Positions 12,690 through 24,799 of a DNA stretch of 64,000 nt are shown piece after piece. The DNA is taken from NCBI GenBank assembly GCA_964019135.1, contig OZ025248.1, forward strand, positions 36,263,670 through 36,327,669, read 5' to 3'. The notes below the pieces were generated by a model, which worked only from the letters and a program-made list of their open reading frames with translations, searched no databases and had not been told where the DNA came from. Source of the stretch: Arenicola marina (Eukaryota > Annelida > Polychaeta > Arenicolidae). Made by a program: the position numbers and the translations under genes. Each line of letters starts with the position of its first letter. Position 1 is the first letter of the stretch.

Positions 12690-13590
12690 CTATCTGTTTA
12701 TGACCGAGATATTTTGCCGGAAGTAACATTGAAGATGGAATGATGAAGGTCCTTTTACTGCAGTGTATGCTCACATGGGTTATTACATTTCCTTTGAGCA
12801 ATGTTACACCATTCCAAGGGGGCTCACTTTGTACCTGAACTGGATCGCGTTGGGGACAGCCAATGTCGCTCACGTATTACTCATGCCCAGTGTGCACCGG
12901 AATGATCGAGTGGCTGACACCACCATGAATATTGAAGATCGCAAGGTGTTCGAAACGTCAGTGATCGAATCTAGGTCCCTAAACTGTGGCCAGCTTGCCT
13001 TCATCCACAGAGGGCGACCATATGAACCGTTGCCTCAGGCGAGACCCCAGGCGACACCGCCGTATAAGACGGATTAACAATGCTTCAATGAACACAACAT
13101 GGTCCACTACCCATACAGGACACAACACAGTTCATGGCTCTATCGTCAGTGTTTACATGGCGGCTACCGAGGTACATAAGTTCATATATATTAGAGCCTT
13201 CCAGTGGATACGCGAGCAGCTCATATTATCGTTGGTAGCGTGTTTATTTCACCTCGACTTTTTTCCCGTTTGGACGAGCGCGGGCAATGGGCCCCATGTA
13301 GAAACGGAAAGGGGCGGGGTCGTTTCGCACTAATACTACATTCATGAGGTCGACGTGGTTTATGCAGGCAATTTGCGCTCTGTTACATTAACACATATAT
13401 GGACTCGTGGGCACAAAGCATACAGTGCCCTCCCTATGGGAATCGCCTGACCATTAGCCATGCCGGCAACCTGCAATGTTTGCGTTGAAACATTTGCCAA
13501 CGATTATATGGGACGAATGTATGCCGACAACGCCGATTATTTCATTTTTGTGGATGTGAGACCTTCATAAGAGGACTAAAACTGTGTCAA
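12690..13590. other. Gene-free stretch
   Basis: No exon or repeat family could be supported here. The short open frames lack recognisable similarity. Confidence 0.5.
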
Positions 13591-13597
13591 GTTCACA

Positions 13598-16500
13598 ATG
13601 GCGACCATGGCGGTAACCTTGGTTACGATGTTCCGTAAGTAGTCCTCCAATGACATAATGATGCCTAAAATGTATCAAAGAAATTATCATGCGGCGACAT
13701 TTATTGTTATCAACAAATGGTACTTTAGGCAAAAGTTCCCTGGTTCCTTCAAGTAAATGACATACAAATAAAAAATATGCATAGGAGAACTTTGTTTTTG
13801 ATATATTGCTTTAAATATATTTAGGTGTGTAGAATTGAATGTTAGTGACCTTGACCGTTTGTCATATATTTGTATAGTGAATCGACAAGGTGAGTAGTGG
13901 TGGAGTTGACTGAACGTGACCCACTGATCCACTGGTACAGTGGGCTGATGGACGGTGGGGGCACTGATCTTCAACTGTCAAGATGGGTGGCGATATGAGG
14001 GTGAAGGCGTTGACCTTAAAAAGAGTTGGTGGGGATGGGAGCGGAGGGCATTGTGGGCAGAGTGGGCGGTGGCAAAATTTTGAAGAGAGACGAGCCGACA
14101 GAATATGAAAGGTGGTAGATACAACCTTGAATAGATTGGATGGTGATGGAGAGTTTAATATAATGGAACGTAAGCGGATTATTTGGGTAATAAAGTGATG
14201 ACCATTACTGAACTAACCGTTAAAGGTGTGTATTGTGTAAGGTGACCGACGCTGAATCTATTTTTAAAATATCGATTGCTTTATCGCGAAATCATTCTCT
14301 GTGTTCAAAATATCATGAACTGCTTTGGTTTCCTATTGAAGTAACGACGGCAGGTCCGCAGCTAGCAGGAGCGACCTCTGACGAGTGCGGAGGACTCATC
14401 TTTGCGGCCATCGATAGGACTGGAACCATCACGTCACCCAACCATCCGGGTCGCTATGGTAACCTAGCCCACTGTATATGGCTGCTAGAAGCTGACCCAG
14501 GACAAGTCATTCAGCTGACCCTGGAGGGAGTTGCAGCGGAAGGCACACACAGTGATGGCTGCATAGACTATCTTGAGGTCAGTGTTGTTGAAATTGATAT
14601 CGCGTATAAACATAATAGCGCTCCTGTGGCATTAGTACGCTCTCGATCTCACTCAGTGGGGGTCAATCAAGCCAAGAAATGCAGGCACACTAACGCTTAT
14701 TGAGTGATCACTCACTCTCACTGAGCAGTTACTCCCCTCAAAACTGGGGCCGGCTCGACAGCTCAGTGGGCTAGAGCGCTCGCATTGAGTGCTCTGGTCA
14801 CCTGAGAGCCTAACGGCACGTGGGTCGGTGGTTCGAGCCCTCATGTGGCCATGTCTGTGTGGTCGCAGAATAAAGATCCCATGTCTTTCTTCGTAAAGAG
14901 TAGGGGGTTACCCCCGGAGACATGGCTCCACTCACCCTTCCTTCTCCCGTTGACGCGATATGACCAAAAGCGGTTAAAGCGTCCTGAATAACCAACCAAC
15001 CAACCCCTCAAAACTTGGGCATTCATAGGTAATGAGTGGTCATTCACTTAATGAGTGGTCACGCACTTAATGATTGGTCACGCACTACATGGGAGATCAT
15101 TCACTTAATGGGAGGTCCTTCACTTAATGAATGGTCCCGTACTTAATGAGTGGTGAGTCACTCATATGTAGTTTCTAAAACCATCATACTTATTATTCGT
15201 CACTCAGACTTAATAAGTGATAACTCACACGTACATTACAATTGATCACTTACACTTACTAAGTGGTCACTCACGATTAATAAGTAGGCACTCACACTTA
15301 TAATTGTTCACTCACATTTAATAAGTAGGCACTCACACTTATAATTGTTCACTTACGATTAATAAGTGGGCACTCACACTTATAATTGTTCACTCACACT
15401 TAATAAGAGGTCATTCATGCTCAATAAGTTATCACCCACAGTATAAACAGAGATCGAGTGGTCTTCCACACTCAGCGAAGGAAGATAAGATGAGTGATTT
15501 ATAGAACAATCCTCACATTGAGATGTCGATCATGACCGACGATCGACCCGGCCCCAGTGGTCTGATTCTCATTGTACTATCAACTGATTTATTTACGGAA
15601 GGGCGGTTGACGTTTTAGACCCAGTCAGAATTAATTGGTTCGGGGAAGCCCTGGTGCAAAATGAAAGGAAGTTGAACAACGGAGACTCCCCTCGATTTCA
15701 GGCAAATCGCGAAATCAAATTAATTCACAGCATTCACTCACTCCCATATTGGGATTGACAGCTGCGTGCTGGAGGAAAGAGGCCTCCCCCAAACCGCCAA
15801 AGTCATTTCATTTTCAGTCCAGATTTTCCTTTGTGTGTTTACTGCGAGCTCAAACGAAAGTGACCTTCGCTACAGCACTGCGAATGATATCCTAGCTGCC
15901 ATAATAAGCCGTTAAAGGGACTGAGTGTGAGTGTGTGGTCACACGAAGCCGAATGATTGCAATATCATAAATACAATGAAGAATAATGGTGAAATATAAG
16001 ATAGATTCATAGATATGAAAGGTGCATTATCAGCGTCTTTGAGTGTGCGATCGATAAGTAAGACGCACTCGGCCATATACATCCAATTAACGACAACTAT
16101 GGAAGTTACTCTGACTAAGTAATCACTTCTAGATGCTTTAGTTCTATTGAAACCGCGATCCGAAATCGCCAAACGTGGAAATTGAAACAGTCAATGCGAG
16201 TTGTGTTTTTCGTGACAAGCGAGCGATTTCAAATAATTTTAGTGGAGGGACGGACCACTTTTTGTGCATGGTCTATAGCCCATGGGGCTCAGATCTGCGG
16301 ACAGAACCCCCGAAATATATAAACAACGCCCCCCTCTCAGGCACCGTATATAATCTTTTTATTATATGCGGTGCCTGGGACGGGGGGGTGGGGGGCGGGC
16401 GTTGTATACATACTTCGGGGGTTCTGTCAGCAGATCTGAGCGCCTGTGGTCTATAGTGGTGTAAGACAGGACCAATCTTGGGGCAATGGATGGAATTAAT

Positions 16501-19500
16501 GGTGTTACCGGCCCCCCGCGCGCTCCCCATAAATTATGTCAGTGTATGCTTGAATACGGGCCAAACCATGTAAGCCGGCAATGCAGATTCTTTCTCATCT
16601 CTACCCTTAAACCATGGTAGTGACCTGAAAAGACGTGGGACGGTGAGAAACGCCGAGATGTGGTTGTGTTTTTGAAAGCGGTCGTTTCATCCAAGACAAG
16701 CGAACATTACGTCCTGACGTATCACGTTCTGTGAGTTTACAAAGTTAGTTTGGGTTTTATATCTAAACCCCTGGTTTAAAAAAAGAAACCTGTTTTTGAC
16801 AGCATCAACTTAAAGCGGGTATCCAACCTAATTTAATCGCGATCTGCACCGAAAGTTTACGTCTTAAAATTAAATTGGCGAGTGTTAACGCTTCGTTTCG
16901 GCCGACTGGTAAGGAGAAAAAAATTAAGGCAACCCGCCCCCATCAATGTCGAGCAGCGCGCCATTTTGCCGGGAGCAGTGACGCATATTGTGACTATTCA
17001 TATGGCGCCGCCTTACGTTACAGCTCGCGGAGAGAGAGATCAGGCACGCGATTTACAGATGAACAGCGGCAGTTCCAAGCCGTGCAGTAGCGCAAGATCT
17101 TAGTGTTTCATGAAAAAGTACCGTTCAAAGAAATTGATATACGTCTTGCGACGATTGAATCCGCAACAATGCCATGATTGGCTAGTTATACTTGCGACTA
17201 TCATGCGCTCTTGTTTTGCTCACACAATAGACGCAATTTCCGGTTTGAATAAATTAGAGTATCGCCTCCTGATTGGTCAATCGCGGACACGCCTCCAAAA
17301 AGGGCTGCCGCCTGGGTAGGCGGCCAAATCGTGCCTGGCGGTCCCTTCTAAATGTTATGGTAAGCTACAGATAGAACGAACAATTCTGTAATTTGGAGGA
17401 TGGACAATTGGGTATTATATGAATCGGTAAAGCAACGTTAGATGCCAGGCTGGCGGTTCCCTTTAAGGAAATCTACCTTCACCCAGCCGATGAATCATAA
17501 TCCCGTTATCCCCCCCCCCCCACCCTCCCCAGCAGTAGTAGCGAACCACTGAATTCTTATTAGTTATTATGCGTTGTTCTATTCCCTATACAACTATGAC
17601 CCGACCCGACCCTGTTGGCTATCACTCCGCAAAAGGCAGGTGGCCGCTATAGCACCAACCACTCAGCAGACAAACTAAATACACCGAAGTAAACCAATTA
17701 AATGTGATTGAGAGATGCAGAGAGAGAACCATAGTGAGCAGGTCCGTGTGTCATTGTCATGGGGTTTGCGGGAGTCTTTGTGCGCAAAATCAACCGGATA
17801 TGAACTTCCCGCCATCACATGGCATGACTGGACGGCTTGCAGCAACTTCCGTTAGAGGGCGCCACCGTGCGAACATCAGGCGCACCAGGATGTATCATAA
17901 TGTTCCCCAGTAGGAACCGGCCTGGATGACTAGTACGACTTCGTGTAACCGGCTGCTCAAAATTAAGGCATCTGAACTATTAGCAAACCCAAACAAAAAT
18001 CGGTGCTAACATTGGTTCCAAAACGAACAGAATGTGCACACTCGGCTTTCACAGATAATTAAAATTAACTTATATATTTTAATCAATTCCGGCACTTGAA
18101 AAAAAATATAGCCTTTATGTTTAATCATTCTTATCGTTTGTCATCTGATTTATTAGGTACGTTTTACTTATTTACCCAAAACGACCACATCATTATTAAT
18201 GACAGATCAATTTTCTAAGCTTTTATTCTTTCCAGGATCTTTGTGCGATAATAATGCTAATGATAACAGAATAATAATATTATTATGTTATTTACATATT
18301 GATATATATGCCCAGATTCGAGCCGGAAGCGACACTGAGCCGCTAATGTATCAGGCATGTGAAGCCTCCGATGTGGTGACCTTGACCTCACCGTCCCGGT
18401 GGCTGTGGCTCCGGTTTTACAGCGATGACGCCACACAAAATACCGGCTTCAACGCTTCTTGGGAGGTTATCGGTAAGCCCAGTAATGACAGGGTGAGGGC
18501 CTCGGCCACATTAAAAAAAACATTGTGAGTCATAAATAACTGAGTGTATACAATGTACTTGAGCCTTCACTGATATGTAAGCCTATAGCACTTTACAGAC
18601 AGCTTACATTTATATCTCCAGGTCGATAGCGCGTTCGGCTACCGACAGAACTAAAGCTCCACTGGTCTATTCGTCCTGTCCACTCTTGTAATTCTCTCTC
18701 CAGACAATGTAACCGCGTCGAACCAGACAAACCCTTCAGCAGGTAAGGTGCTCTATCTTGTATCCATTAAATGGAATCCATTAACTTGCAAAGTCGGCTC
18801 ACTTGTCCTTCAATTGTATGTTTTTATTTAACTTTAAGGCGTAAGTCAATTTATTTCAATGTGAGGTACTGTGCATATATTATCTTGACCTCTACGAATG
18901 GTGAAGATAGTGTCATCACATGGAAATATGGCCACCCTAATGCATTTGTACGTTCCATACAGTTCCCGTGGAAAACTGTATGTATCCCTGTCGGAAAAAA
19001 TCCCTAGAAGACTTAATGCTAGCTAAAAATCTTTCCCAGCATAACTTGGCGCCATTCACGCTTATTTGAAGAATAGCGTATATTTCCTAAATCCCTTAAA
19101 TGTTTAACATTAGAAAGCTACATTTGACCTTGGACCTTGCATACGTCCGACATTAATTAATAATGTTAATGTTGACGTCATCGCACGTGTGATGTCACCA
19201 TGGCGACAGCGTGTGACGGGACTCGCTTCACGTGCACCAACAGAGAGTGTATCAGCTGGTCGTACATGTGCGATGGCTGGTCAGACTGTGGCTGTTTGGG
19301 TACCGGATGTGACGAGGACCAATGCCAAGGCTTCGGACTTGGTAGGTGAAATTATGATAATATTCAGTTCTTAATTTCAATTTGGAATTCTATTATTTAA
19401 AGTGACTATGCAAACAAATGTACAGGCAGAAAAAAAACAGCGTGATTCATCCGGAACTAGCCAGTCCACAGAATAAACTTGCTGGCTGGACGCTGGAAGC

Positions 19501-20160
19501 AACCCATCCGTGCATGATATTAACATCCGGCGAGAGGGCGCAAGTCGTTTGTCATTTTCGTAGGAACCAGCTTCGTCTATGTGCTCTGCCGTGTAGGCAG
19601 TACCATTAGCTTAACATAGCTATATAACCGGGTCCGCTCAAAAGACGTCGTTATGGATAATGTCTGCAGAGTATATCCATAAATAAGAAATAAGGATTAT
19701 ATATAATGAGTTAGCCACATATAATGGGAAAAAGATGAGTGATGAAGTGAATTCTTTTGTCATAATCAAGTCTTCTGTTACAGACACGACCTTCATCATT
19801 GGAGTTGGAGTCGGCGTCGGAACCTTGACCTTGATTCTGGTCGTCCTCGTAATTGTCGTCTGGAACGTTCTGCAGAAAAGGCACGCGAAACGTAAAGAGG
19901 CGGCGCGCACGCGCAAAGCTGCGCAGATGACGCGCCGCAGGGACTTGAGCGCCAGGTCGGCCACCACATCGGCGCCCTCCTCTCCAAGGTTTTCTCTCTC
20001 TAGGCCGGGCAGCGCTCTCTCCCGATATGCGGTACACGATGAAGGCGCCAAGGGTGCCTACGTGACAAAAGACGGTAAACTGGCTGTTCCTCCCAGTTCC
20101 AAGGGCTCAAGTGCCAAGTCATCTGCGCAGCGAAATCGTGTCCGGCACTTCGTACGTTAG
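13598..20160 (+). CDS. CUB-LDLa single-pass membrane protein, gene copy 1
   Basis: Probable cell-surface receptor or co-receptor of unknown ligand. Exons: 13598-13634 (candidate first exon), 14369-14577, 18316-18472, 18704-18742, 19210-19341, 19784-20160; about 316 residues. The CUB domain spans two exons (DECGG to NASWEV) and keeps all four cysteines and the CxDYLEV motif. A short N/T/S-rich linker follows, then an LDL-receptor class A module with CDG and CDE calcium-box residues but eight cysteines rather than six. A transmembrane helix of about 23 residues begins at TTFIIGVG. The cytoplasmic tail is basic then serine-rich (SPRFSLS). The start at 13598 (MATMAVTLVTMF, donor gtaagt, phase 1) fits the phase of the CUB exon but gives a weak signal peptide, so another exon may be missing. 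The CUB-LDLa-membrane-tail core is secure; the ligand is unknown. Confidence 0.85.
14648..15470. repeat. Degenerate 20-21 bp array in intron, split by a SINE
   Basis: Variants of cacttaataagtggtcactc repeat from about 15020 to 15440, and similar words (gagtgatcactcactctcac) lie left of the SINE at 14746. The array is in the first CUB intron of copy 1 and was interrupted by the SINE. Confidence 0.8.
14746..15003 (+). repeat. SINE family 1, full length with perfect TSD
   Basis: The tRNA-like head has an A box (cagctcagtgggctagagc) and a B box (ggtggttcgagccc). The body includes ggtcgcagaataaagatccc, a ttacccccggagacatggct block and gacgcgatatgaccaaaag, and the 3' end is an (aacc)n tail. A perfect 12-bp target-site duplication, cccctcaaaact, flanks it at 14734-14745 and 15004-15015. 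This is the reference copy for the family here and implies insertion by LINE machinery fairly recently. Confidence 0.93.
16279..16446. mobile_element. Palindromic MITE, about 165 bp, with direct-repeat flanks
   Basis: The two halves are nearly complete inverted copies: ctcagatctgc and acagaacccccgaa on the left reappear reversed on the right, and the inner caggcaccgtatataat mirrors attatatgcggtgcctg. The 10-bp direct repeat tggtctatag lies on both sides (16269-16278 and 16447-16456). Length and flanks fit a hAT-like foldback MITE. It sits in an intron of CUB copy 1. Confidence 0.85.
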
Positions 20161-20292
20161 CTTGTACGTTTTGCCTGACTACGGATATAACGCAATACAG
20201 AAGTCACAATATGGACATATTACGATAAAAGATGGGATTGAAAGAAGTTTCTTCTCTTTATTTTGTTTCAAATGAACGAAAAATATTTTGGA

Positions 20293-20298
20293 AATAAA
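20293..20298 (+). promoter_or_regulatory. Polyadenylation signal for CUB copy 1
   Basis: AATAAA about 133 nt after the stop codon of copy 1, followed within 40 nt by a T-rich and GT-containing stretch. Confidence 0.6.
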
Positions 20299-20465
20299 GT
20301 GATTTTCGAGTGTTTTTTATATTTCTGTTTCATCAGCGTTACTTCAGCATCTGTAATTATATCATACCTTAGTCACAGTGAATTCTCCATTGTGTTTACT
20401 TGCTTGGCTCCCATATCAGAAAACCCCCTTTTTTGTTATTAAATCACATGCGAACAATGAATTGA

Positions 20466-20745
20466 AACGAGGCTCATTCTGAAAGGAGGCTTTTATCTAC
20501 AACGAGGCTCCTTCTGAAACGAGGCTCCTTCTGAAACGAGGTTTTGTCTACAACGAGGCTCCCTTCCACAACGAGGCTTCTGTCCACAACGAGGTTTCTG
20601 TCCACAACGAGGTGTCTGTCCACAACAAATATCCCGTCTGCAACGAGGCTCCATTGCAAAACGAGGTTCCTGTCCTCAACGAGGCATTCGTCCACAGCGA
20701 GGCTCCTGGCCACAACGAGGCTCCTGACGACATTAGTACATCGAG
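20466..20745. repeat. 17-18 bp minisatellite between the two CUB genes
   Basis: Variants of acaacgaggctcctgtcc occur about 16 times with point changes and small gaps. It lies about 170 bp past the polyadenylation signal of copy 1. Confidence 0.9.
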
Positions 20746-20749
20746 ATTC

Positions 20750-21914
20750 TGGTCCACGACTAGGCTCTAGGCCTGTTAATTGTGAAGTTTTAGGCGCGTG
20801 ATCTGAAATAAATAACTCAACTAAGATTAACGAATACTACATGCCGTTCTGCCACACGCTAGAGAGCAAACTGCTTCGTTGTTTGACGTAGCGTAAACAA
20901 ATCTCCAAAGATATCGATCACTAGAGAGGCCCCATCAACACTTGTGCGATCAATGCAACGAGTATTGGTTACACAAACGCAGTACTTCTGGTGGAACGGC
21001 GGAGGATACGAACTGTCCAACCAGAACCGAACAAACAAACACCCTGCACATCGAAGAAACGGCCATTTACATGACTCTGCTATTTGTACGTACCACTACA
21101 CTGACTTGGCCGATGGTTTATGTTAACATTATTTGGACAGCAGCTTTTCTGTTCATTCACGGGGCAAGTTTTCTCAAGCGTGTCACAGTGATATAACGCA
21201 GTTAGTTTATAGGCGAGAGCGAGGAGAAGACACGAGAAGAAGAAAGTCTAAAGAGAAATAAATAGGAGAAATAAATATCATTGCGATTACAAGGATGGAA
21301 CGACGATAACTGAAATATTACATATATAATATATTGTAAGAGAGGATACAACAAACCAGCCTAGCGACATGTTAGCCAGCCCGGAGCACATTTGTGATGG
21401 CACGCGGTGGACTCACCATGCTTTTTAAACATGTTTAACAAATTCTGAAAAGGAGTTATGCTTTCAGTATCAGTTCACATAGACATGACATTTATTCCTC
21501 CTTGCATTGGACGGAATACGGCAGACGAATAGTGATTGTGATGGTGAGGCCATTGGTTAGTTCACCACACTCACAGGGTCTAACAGACCACTATAATGTG
21601 CTTCACATCTGCGTCTTGTTTGATTCCGACGTGATTCCTGCCAGGCACGGGTAGTGTTAATAAACAACAAGCGACTTTGGATGCATCACGTGTGTGATTC
21701 AGCCATACGCATACCATGTTATAGAAATAGCTTCACACTTTCTTGGTGACCATGCAAGGACATACACACACGTATAGCAAGTGAACTGTTCTAGACATGC
21801 GGCTGATCTGACGAAACAAAGCAAAGGTGGACTATAAACTGTAAAACTGGTTCCTTGAAACCATGTAATGAATTACTTTGTGAAATAAGACGGTGACCAG
21901 GGAATATTTCTAGG
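20750..21914. other. Intergenic region upstream of CUB copy 2
   Basis: No coding exon is seen. It must contain the promoter and 5' untranslated sequence of copy 2 unless there is a distal first exon; no clear TATA box or initiator can be assigned. Confidence 0.5.
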
Positions 21915-24797
21915 ATGATGAAGGCTGCACCGATGGCTAACCGCTTGTTGCTGGGTAAGTTTGTATTACGACAGAAGAGTTGAAATTTTATATAAAGCTG
22001 CCCTGAACGGGTCGTCGTTATAGGCGGGTTGTCGTCATAGACGTGTTGTCGCCATGGCCAGGTTATCTCGACAGACAGGTTTTCGTTGTAGACCGCTTGT
22101 CGCTATAGACGGGTTGTCACAATAGATGGGTTGTCGTCATAAATGGGTTGTAGTTATGGACCGGTTAGCGCTATAGACGGTTATTGTCACGGTAACGGCT
22201 GGCTCTCGCTATAGACTGGTTGTCATAGACACGTTGTCGTAATAGAGGGTTGTCGTCATAAATGGGTTGCCGTCATGGATGTTACTATAGACGGGGTGTC
22301 ACTATAGACGGGTTGTCACTTTAGACGGGTTATCGCCATAAACGGATTGTCACATATTGTGCCAATGTTTAATTATATACAGGATCTGAATATACTTTTA
22401 TACAACTTAAATTATTAAGTTGCCTTATTTCTTCTTTTTTCAGTGACCTTCTGTATATGTATACCGGCTTTCCTTGTCAAGAAGGCACAGGCGCTAGGTA
22501 AGATAAGTGTAAACTTTATGATCTTATCTGATATGCAAATAGTTTTCATTGGCTATAAAGTTGCTGGAAATATGAATGCAATAAGAGTACTGATGTATCG
22601 TTAATTCATTACCACGTATGCCCAGTACTTGCTTACATTGCCGATTAAGCATAGCGACGTTTTCCACAGAGTGCTTTCGACAGAGACGGGTTGCCATGGT
22701 CATAGACACGTATCTCCATGGACACTCTGAGGAAATATATCATTCTTAGTCGAGAGTAGAGATTAACCTCGTAGACACGTGGCTCAACTCTGATGCCCTC
22801 GACTCTTGCCCTTGTCGGCATGATTCTATAAGGATATCGGATCTTTCCTTCTCAACCTGACCTTTCACACTCCAGTTACCATGGACGAGTCTTGCGGGGG
22901 GTTCAAAGAAGTCGCCAATCCCACGGAGACAGGAGTCCTCGCATCACCCGGACATCCCGGGAGCTATAACATCCTTGACCTTTGCATCTGGCTCATACAG
23001 GCCCCGGAAGATTACGCCGTGAGACTGTCAGTCGACGGCGTTGCCGGGGAAACCAACGACACCCATTGCGTAGATTATCTCGAGGTTTGTATAACCATGA
23101 CGATGGGTGATATATTAGAAGTTTGTGAAACATTTCGGTTGTCTGGAACTCGGTAGTGGATGGTAAACTATATACGTACTCGATGACAGAACGACAATAG
23201 GTTGCGAGTTCATACCCCACCAGTTTCGTTCTTCCATGGGTTCACGCTTGCAGTCTACTGTGCACATCGTTTAAGTTTACAAATTACCACGCAGGTCCGC
23301 AGTGGTTCGCCGAAGGAGGCACTGTTGTATATAGGATGTGACACCTCCAGTTCAGCTATCGTCACCTCCCAGGGTCGCTGGCTGTGGGCGCGTTTCCATA
23401 GCAATTATGAAAATACCAACAAAGGCTTTACAGCTAAATGGGATATCGTGAGTTCACCAGGTGTGTAGACGTCGGTAACATCTCTTAGAAAAGTATTACC
23501 CGTGATCAATCAGTAACTGTAAATAATATTGTAATCTCTGAACAAACACTTCACATTGTTTTACACATTTTAGACGGCTATAGTATCAGTAGATACTATC
23601 AGGCTTGAATCATACTCCAATGTAGATTGATGTTAAGTTATTCACCATTAGTTAACATCAGATAAAGGCACACAAAAATGTAATATCCATTTATTTACGA
23701 TACTTTTGTCATTCGTAGCATATATCTTGCAATATTCACCTGAGCGTTTTCTTTCCAGAAAATGCAAACTCTTCTACTGACGTATTTCAAGGTAAGTAAT
23801 AACGAAAAAGAAGGAACAAATAACTGTAAGTAAGACCAGTTAAACTAATATAAATAAGCCTAATCTCACACTCTCACAGAACAGTTAAAACATCACTTCC
23901 GTGTGGGCGACTAACATCATCGTGGTAAAAAACGCATATGTAGCTTCGCACAGATATATATGCTTGTCAATTGTCATGAATACACATCTAACCATTATCC
24001 CTGGCCTTGACTGACTATGCACCACCTCATGGGTTTGTTACAGAGTGTCAGAACCAGCGCTACACCTGTCCGAACAAGGAGTGCACGACTTGGGCCTATC
24101 GCTGTGACGGCCAGAACGACTGCGGGTGTCTCCAAACCGGATGTGATGAAATCAATTGTGCCGGCTTCGACATCGGTGTGTTGATGCTGCTTCCTGCTTC
24201 CGGCATGCATTTCCTCGGGACAAAATCGATTTATAATGTATAAGAAACTCGTCATTTTAAGTTGTCATGGGTATATATTATACATTGCCGTAGGCTACCC
24301 GTAAATGATTGAGCTTCAGACCAATTGTCCCCGTTCGATCCTCATTCCCGCAGCATCTGAAGCCGGGGAATGTTGCACATATCATATCCATATGGATATT
24401 ACATATACTAGATTTAAGCATATTGTTAAATAAATAAGAATTGTTATCCACGATATTGCACCCTTACCCAGGTACGCCGATGAAGCTGGGCATGGGTGTG
24501 GGTCTGGGGTCAGCCATTTTGATCCTGGTTTTCCTCGGCGTGGGGCTCCTGGATATCCTGCAGAAGCGTCTGGTTGAGCGACGATACCGCCAGCGTCTGG
24601 AGCGACAGCGGCGGCTGAAGAAGCAACGGAAGGCCAAGGCAATGGCGCAGTTGTTTGTACAGCGGCCCAGCTTCAGTCTGAGCAACGGCAGCGGCGGGGA
24701 CGATGGTGGCCGTCTGTCCATGGCGTCGGGGGCGCCGAGTGCGAGGACCAGCATCAGCATGAGTGTCAGGGGCAGCGTCAGCAACGAAGGTCGTTAA
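21915..24797 (+). CDS. CUB-LDLa single-pass membrane protein, gene copy 2
   Basis: Complete tandem paralog of the preceding gene, 319 residues. Exons: 21915-21954, 22444-22497, 22876-23084, 23295-23460, 23759-23791, 24044-24175, 24472-24797; all phases agree. Residues 1-31 form a signal peptide (MMKAAPMANRLLL then VTFCICIPAFL, ending AQA). The CUB domain, about 36-156, has four cysteines and CVDYLEV. A short linker (ENANSSTDVFQ) precedes the LDL-receptor class A module at 168-211, which has eight cysteines including the unusual DCGCLQTGCDE. The transmembrane helix is at about 220-240. The tail starts LQKRLVERR, is strongly basic and ends serine-rich with RPSFSLS. The start is the first ATG of a tandem ATGATG. 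Likely a surface receptor or adaptor; the ligand cannot be inferred. Confidence 0.9.
22004..22352. repeat. 17-bp degenerate array in intron 1 of CUB copy 2
   Basis: Variants of atagacgggttgtcgtc repeat about 20 times between the two signal-peptide exons. Divergence between units is high, so this is an older array than those at 6-9 kb or 52-55 kb. Confidence 0.85.
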
Positions 24798-24799
24798 TT

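Noticed and set aside
14749-14850. Possible tRNA gene (A and B boxes)
   Set aside because: The tRNA-like head is part of a dispersed SINE with a target-site duplication and lacks a proper acceptor stem; the same holds for 37796, 35234 and 26765.
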